Assembly (NCBI GenBank): GCA_913055195.1
Contig: CAJXJU010000028.1
Location: 1-9,159, forward strand
Length of the DNA stretch: 9,159 bases
Origin: an uncultured Desulfohalobiaceae bacterium
Lineage (GTDB): Bacteria; Desulfobacterota; Desulfovibrionia; Desulfovibrionales; Desulfonatronovibrionaceae
Reading direction: 5' to 3'
This document shows, one piece after another, positions 6,259 through 9,159 of this stretch. Below the pieces are notes generated by a model. It had not been told where the DNA came from, made no database searches, and saw only the letters and a list, made by a program, of their open reading frames with translations. The position numbers were made by a program, and so were the translations under genes. How positions within the stretch are numbered: position 1 is the first letter of the stretch; each line of letters starts with the position of its first letter.

Positions 6259-9003
6259 CTATCCCACCTGACTTGTTGCCGTTGCCATACGATAAATTTC
6301 ATGCGGATCCAGAATAAGGACCACATTACCATCGCCCATAATAGTAGCACCCGAAATTCCTGGCAGTTCTCCTAAATACTGGCCCAGTGACTTGATAACT
6401 ATTTCCTGTCTCTCCAGCAAAGTATCTACCACCAAACCGAGACGACGGTCATTGACTGTAATAATAACTATAGGCAAAATTTCTCTCTTATCTTCCTGTA
6501 CTGGCAAATCTAAAAGTTCAGCCAGTTCCACAATCCCCAACACCTCGCCCCGCAGGGTAATGGCCTTTCTTTTATTAACTTCACTAAGTTTGTCAGCTTC
6601 TATTTTGGTAGTCTCTGAAACAGCATCCAGTGGTATAGCATAGGTATCGTTATCAACCTTCACAAGCAAGGCCTCTATAATAGCCAGAGTTAACGGCAGA
6701 CTGATTGTAAACTTCGTCCCCTTTCCAACTACGGACTGAACATTTATACTGCCTTTTAAACTTTTAATGTTATTTCTAACCACATCCATGCCCACACCAC
6801 GGCCTGAAATGTCAGTAACCTTTTCTGCCGTGGAAAATCCAGGCGCAAAAATAAGGTCTATGGCCTGATGTTCATCCATATTCTGGGCTTCTTCTTCAGT
6901 AATAATTCCCTTTTCCACTCCCTTGGCTCTCATCTTCTCAGGATCAATACCACGACCATCATCTTCCACTTCAATAACAACTGAATTGCCTTTATGTGCA
7001 GCACGCAGCCAGACCTTCCCGGTTGGCGGCTTGCCAGCAGATCTCCTCTCTTCTTCAGTCTCCAGACCATGATCCACTGCATTACGAATAAGATGAACCA
7101 GAGGATCGCCAATTAATTCAATGACACTTTTATCCAGTTCTGTCTCCTCACCTTCTGTGATCAATTCCACTTTTTTACCGCTCTTGCGGCTTAAATCCCT
7201 GACCAGACGGGGAAAACGGTTAAAAACAAATTTAACCGGCACCATGCGCACATTCATTATGGTTACTTGCAGATCATCAGAAATTCTGGCCATGGCATAA
7301 GTAGTCTCGGTAATTTTTTGTGAAATCTCAGCTACATCCTTGCCCTCTTCAAGCTCTCTGGCCAGCATGGCGAATCTGTTACGGGTTATAATAAGTTCAC
7401 CGATCAAGTTCATAAGGTGATCTAACTTGGAATGATCAACTCTGATGGTCGAAGAGATGCCAGCACCCTTCTTTTGTTTGTCCATCTTCGGCTTTGTCCG
7501 GGGCTTTCCAGACGATCTGGACGGTGCACTAACAGGCTGAGGCTTTTCTTGTTTACTCCGGCCAGGTACAGAGGCTACCGTGTTCTTTTTCTCTCTGGCT
7601 GGTTCAGCACTGGCAACATGTTCCTGCTTTTGCTCTGACGCTTTTGCTGCTTCATCTATCTTGTCCTCTTGTGTCCTGGCTTTATCTTCTTTCTCCTGTG
7701 ATTTCTTCTCAGAAGAAATCTTTTTCAGCTCTTCTAACTTTTCGGTAGCCATATCTTTCAAAATACCAACTTCCTGCTCCAGGAGATCAAGCATAAGTGA
7801 AAAATCAACATCAGACTGCCGCGCTTGATCAACTAAATTAACAACCTGAGTTGCATATTTTTTTAAATCCTCCAGTTCCATATAATTGGCAGAATTCTGG
7901 ATGGCTACAAGGGCACGATACAAAGCATCAACAACGTCTTTCTGGCTGGCATCATCTTTTAACTTATCTACACCCAGGGCAATACTTTCAAACTGTTGTT
8001 TAATTGTGTCTTCAAAAATTTGAACATCTTCATCCTCAACTTCAATCCCTGTAACGTCATCTCTCTCGCTACTGACTTTATCGCTACTGTCTTGACTCTC
8101 TCCTACAATCTTTCCCTCTTTATCTTCCTGATTATCTATCTTTTCAAGCCTTGCTAATATATTGCTTATATCCTTTGTCTTCACAGTCCCATTTTCATCA
8201 TTAACCTCATCAACCAGTTCGCTCATTACATCAACTGCTGCCAATAAAGCATCAATTAACGAATTGGTAACTTTTAACTCACCATTTCTAACTTTGTTTA
8301 AAAGCGTTTCAGCAGCATGAGTAACAGCATTTAATTCTTTATAGCCAATTATGCCGCTATTTCCCTTCAAATTATGAAAATACCTAAAAATATCATCTAC
8401 CAATTCCTGTGTATTTTCTTCCTTTTCAAGAGCTAACAACGAAGTATTCAAACTTTCAATAATTTCTCTGGCTTCTTCCAGAAAATCAGACAAATGTTCA
8501 TCACTGATAATTGTCAAAGAATATATCCCCTGACCATTATTCTGCTTCCCTTCTTCGCTCCCACTCTGAGAATCTATTTCTGCTGAAGTTTCTTCTGTCT
8601 CTCCCTCCTGTCCTGCTAACAGGGACTCAATATCCTGAATTATATGATCAACATCCACGTCTCCTTCATTTCCCTGTGATTCCAGATTATCTACCATCTC
8701 ACGCAATGCATCAAAGGCCTCCAGAATAACATCCATAACCCTGGGCGTCAGTTTCATTCTACCCTTTCTCAATTCATCAAGAATATTTTCTCCCTTATGA
8801 GCCAGGGCATTAATAACATTCAATCCCAGAAAGCCGGAAGCGCCCTTCAACGAGTGCATAGGACGAAATATCTCATCAATTAGAGATAAATTTTCAGGAT
8901 CCTTTTCCAGTTCCAATAATCTTGGCTCAATGGTTTCCAGATGTTCCCTGGCCTCAACAACAAAATCAGCGAAAATTTCCGGGTCAAAAAAGTCCTGAGC
9001 CAT
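6259..9003 (-). CDS. cheA: Chemotaxis histidine kinase CheA with two active and one degenerate Hpt domains
   Basis: This 914-residue CheA autophosphorylates on an Hpt histidine in response to receptor/CheW arrays and passes phosphate to CheY-type regulators. Numbered from the chosen start, Hpt1 spans about 1-130 (phospho-acceptor H50 in MHSLKGASGF) and Hpt2 about 165-290 (H210 in FHNLKGNSG). A third Hpt-like segment, about 325-425, has V366 at the His position. A Lys/Glu/Ser/Pro-rich linker of about 90 residues (427-516) stands where a P2 domain often lies, and I see no P2. P3 dimerisation starts near 519. P4 carries the N box HLIRNAVDHG (637-646), G1 DDGRG (680-684), F box FAPGFST (718-724), G2 GRGVGMD (733-739) and G3 GKGTKF (759-764). 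The CheW-like P5 spans about 775-914. The start at 9003 has AAGGAG 6 nt upstream; the open frame continues to 9081 without such support. No other che gene is in view. Confidence 0.93.
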   Translation of the reverse strand: MAQDFFDPEIFADFVVEAREHLETIEPRLLELEKDPENLSLIDEIFRPMHSLKGASGFLGLNVINALAHKGENILDELRKGRMKLTPRVMDVILEAFDALREMVDNLESQGNEGDVDVDHIIQDIESLLAGQEGETEETSAEIDSQSGSEEGKQNNGQGIYSLTIISDEHLSDFLEEAREIIESLNTSLLALEKEENTQELVDDIFRYFHNLKGNSGIIGYKELNAVTHAAETLLNKVRNGELKVTNSLIDALLAAVDVMSELVDEVNDENGTVKTKDISNILARLEKIDNQEDKEGKIVGESQDSSDKVSSERDDVTGIEVEDEDVQIFEDTIKQQFESIALGVDKLKDDASQKDVVDALYRALVAIQNSANYMELEDLKKYATQVVNLVDQARQSDVDFSLMLDLLEQEVGILKDMATEKLEELKKISSEKKSQEKEDKARTQEDKIDEAAKASEQKQEHVASAEPAREKKNTVASVPGRSKQEKPQPVSAPSRSSGKPRTKPKMDKQKKGAGISSTIRVDHSKLDHLMNLIGELIITRNRFAMLARELEEGKDVAEISQKITETTYAMARISDDLQVTIMNVRMVPVKFVFNRFPRLVRDLSRKSGKKVELITEGEETELDKSVIELIGDPLVHLIRNAVDHGLETEEERRSAGKPPTGKVWLRAAHKGNSVVIEVEDDGRGIDPEKMRAKGVEKGIITEEEAQNMDEHQAIDLIFAPGFSTAEKVTDISGRGVGMDVVRNNIKSLKGSINVQSVVGKGTKFTISLPLTLAIIEALLVKVDNDTYAIPLDAVSETTKIEADKLSEVNKRKAITLRGEVLGIVELAELLDLPVQEDKREILPIVIITVNDRRLGLVVDTLLERQEIVIKSLGQYLGELPGISGATIMGDGNVVLILDPHEIYRMATATSQVG

Positions 9004-9009
9004 GTCTCT

Positions 9010-9015
9010 CTCCTT
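9010..9015 (-). promoter_or_regulatory. Ribosome binding site that fixes the cheA start
   Basis: On the minus strand AAGGAG lies 6 nt before the ATG at 9003. The alternative in-frame ATGs at 9021 and 9081 have no comparable site, and the residues they would add do not resemble an Hpt N-terminus. Confidence 0.8.
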
Positions 9016-9028
9016 ATTCATGATTCGC

Positions 9029-9051
9029 CTGCAAAAAGTTCCTTTTTGCAG
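9029..9051. repeat. 10-bp-stem palindrome sharing a 15-mer with the left-end element
   Basis: CTGCAAAAAG (9029-9038) and CTTTTTGCAG (9042-9051) form a perfect stem with a TTC loop. The 15-mer TCGCCTGCAAAAAGT at 9025-9039 occurs in exact reverse complement at 116-130, so this looks like a relative of the outer arms of the 1-125 element. It sits 26 bp upstream of the cheA ATG, within its leader or promoter region. Confidence 0.7.
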
Positions 9052-9090
9052 ACAATGTTGAATATTGAATGCTTCACTCAACTTTCTGAC

Positions 9091-9116
9091 TCAACTTTCG
9101 GAACTCCGAAAGTTGA
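9091..9116. repeat. Hairpin-forming inverted repeat upstream of cheA
   Basis: TCAACTTTCGGA (9091-9102) and TCCGAAAGTTGA (9105-9116) are perfect 12-bp inverted arms separated by 2 nt, so in practice an 11-bp stem with a 4-nt loop. The partial copy CTCAACTTTC at 9077-9086 precedes it. No T-tract follows on either strand, so it is not called as a terminator. Confidence 0.7.
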
Positions 9117-9121
9117 GAAAT

Positions 9122-9159
9122 TCGAAATCCGAATATCGAAATCCGAAACAAATCCGAAT
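9122..9159. repeat. Tandem TCGAAATCCGAA repeats running off the window end
   Basis: TCGAAATCCGAA occurs at 9122-9133 and again at 9136-9147, followed by the shorter AAATCCGAA at 9150-9158. The spacing is 14 bp between the first two. CGAAATCCGAATATCGAAA-type runs are a familiar class of dispersed intergenic repeat in Deltaproteobacteria-like genomes (general recollection). The array probably continues past the end of the window. Confidence 0.65.

Noticed and set aside
9004..9081. 26-residue N-terminal extension of CheA
   Set aside because: It would read through the palindrome at 9029-9051 and has no Shine-Dalgarno, whereas the start at 9003 has a good one.
1..9159. CRISPR array, tRNA, rRNA or transposase gene
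   Set aside because: No regularly spaced repeats of suitable length, no cloverleaf or rRNA-like segment and no transposase-like protein were seen.

Overview
The window looks like chromosomal DNA from a low-GC (roughly 40-43 % by eye) sulfate-reducing Desulfovibrionales-type bacterium. This is inferred from protein style: the MoaE variant, the UPF0280 protein, the DnaA and the multi-Hpt CheA all read like Desulfovibrio/Desulfohalobiaceae proteins. There is no rRNA, tRNA, plasmid, phage or transposase gene to pin it down further.

Layout. Positions 1-125 hold a nested inverted-repeat element, followed by a small plus-strand gene for a divergent MoaE-family protein (209-589). It overlaps, tail to tail, a minus-strand family 2 glycosyltransferase (564-1376). 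A 79-bp divergent gap carrying a strong REP-like palindrome separates that gene from a plus-strand run of three genes: a family 4 glycosyltransferase (1456-2568), a WaaG-like family 4 glycosyltransferase (2596-3738) and a UPF0280/ApbE-like protein (3741-4487). The last of these meets a minus-strand dnaA (4484-5845) with overlapping stop codons. A 413-bp gap (5846-6258) follows; it is AT-rich in the middle, polypurine/polypyrimidine at one end, and contains DnaA-box-like words. The rest is a large minus-strand cheA (6259-9003), whose upstream side is packed with small palindromes and short direct repeats up to the window end.

Function. The three glycosyltransferases look like a small surface-polysaccharide or LPS-core set. 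DnaA is separated from dnaN/recF/gyrB and has substitutions in otherwise conserved positions, so it may be the second DnaA paralogue that some Desulfovibrio carry. CheA is a histidine kinase with two intact phosphotransfer (Hpt) domains, a third Hpt-like module that has lost its histidine, a long charged linker in place of a recognisable CheY-binding P2 domain, and normal P3-P4-P5 domains. No cheW, cheY or receptor gene is in view.

I see no clear new defence system, CRISPR array or mobile-element cargo. The best leads are the His-less third Hpt module of CheA, the altered MoaE active site, the altered DNA-recognition motif of DnaA with a possible origin-like gap beside it, and the dense set of short palindromic repeats, one of which (a 15-mer) occurs at both ends of the window.
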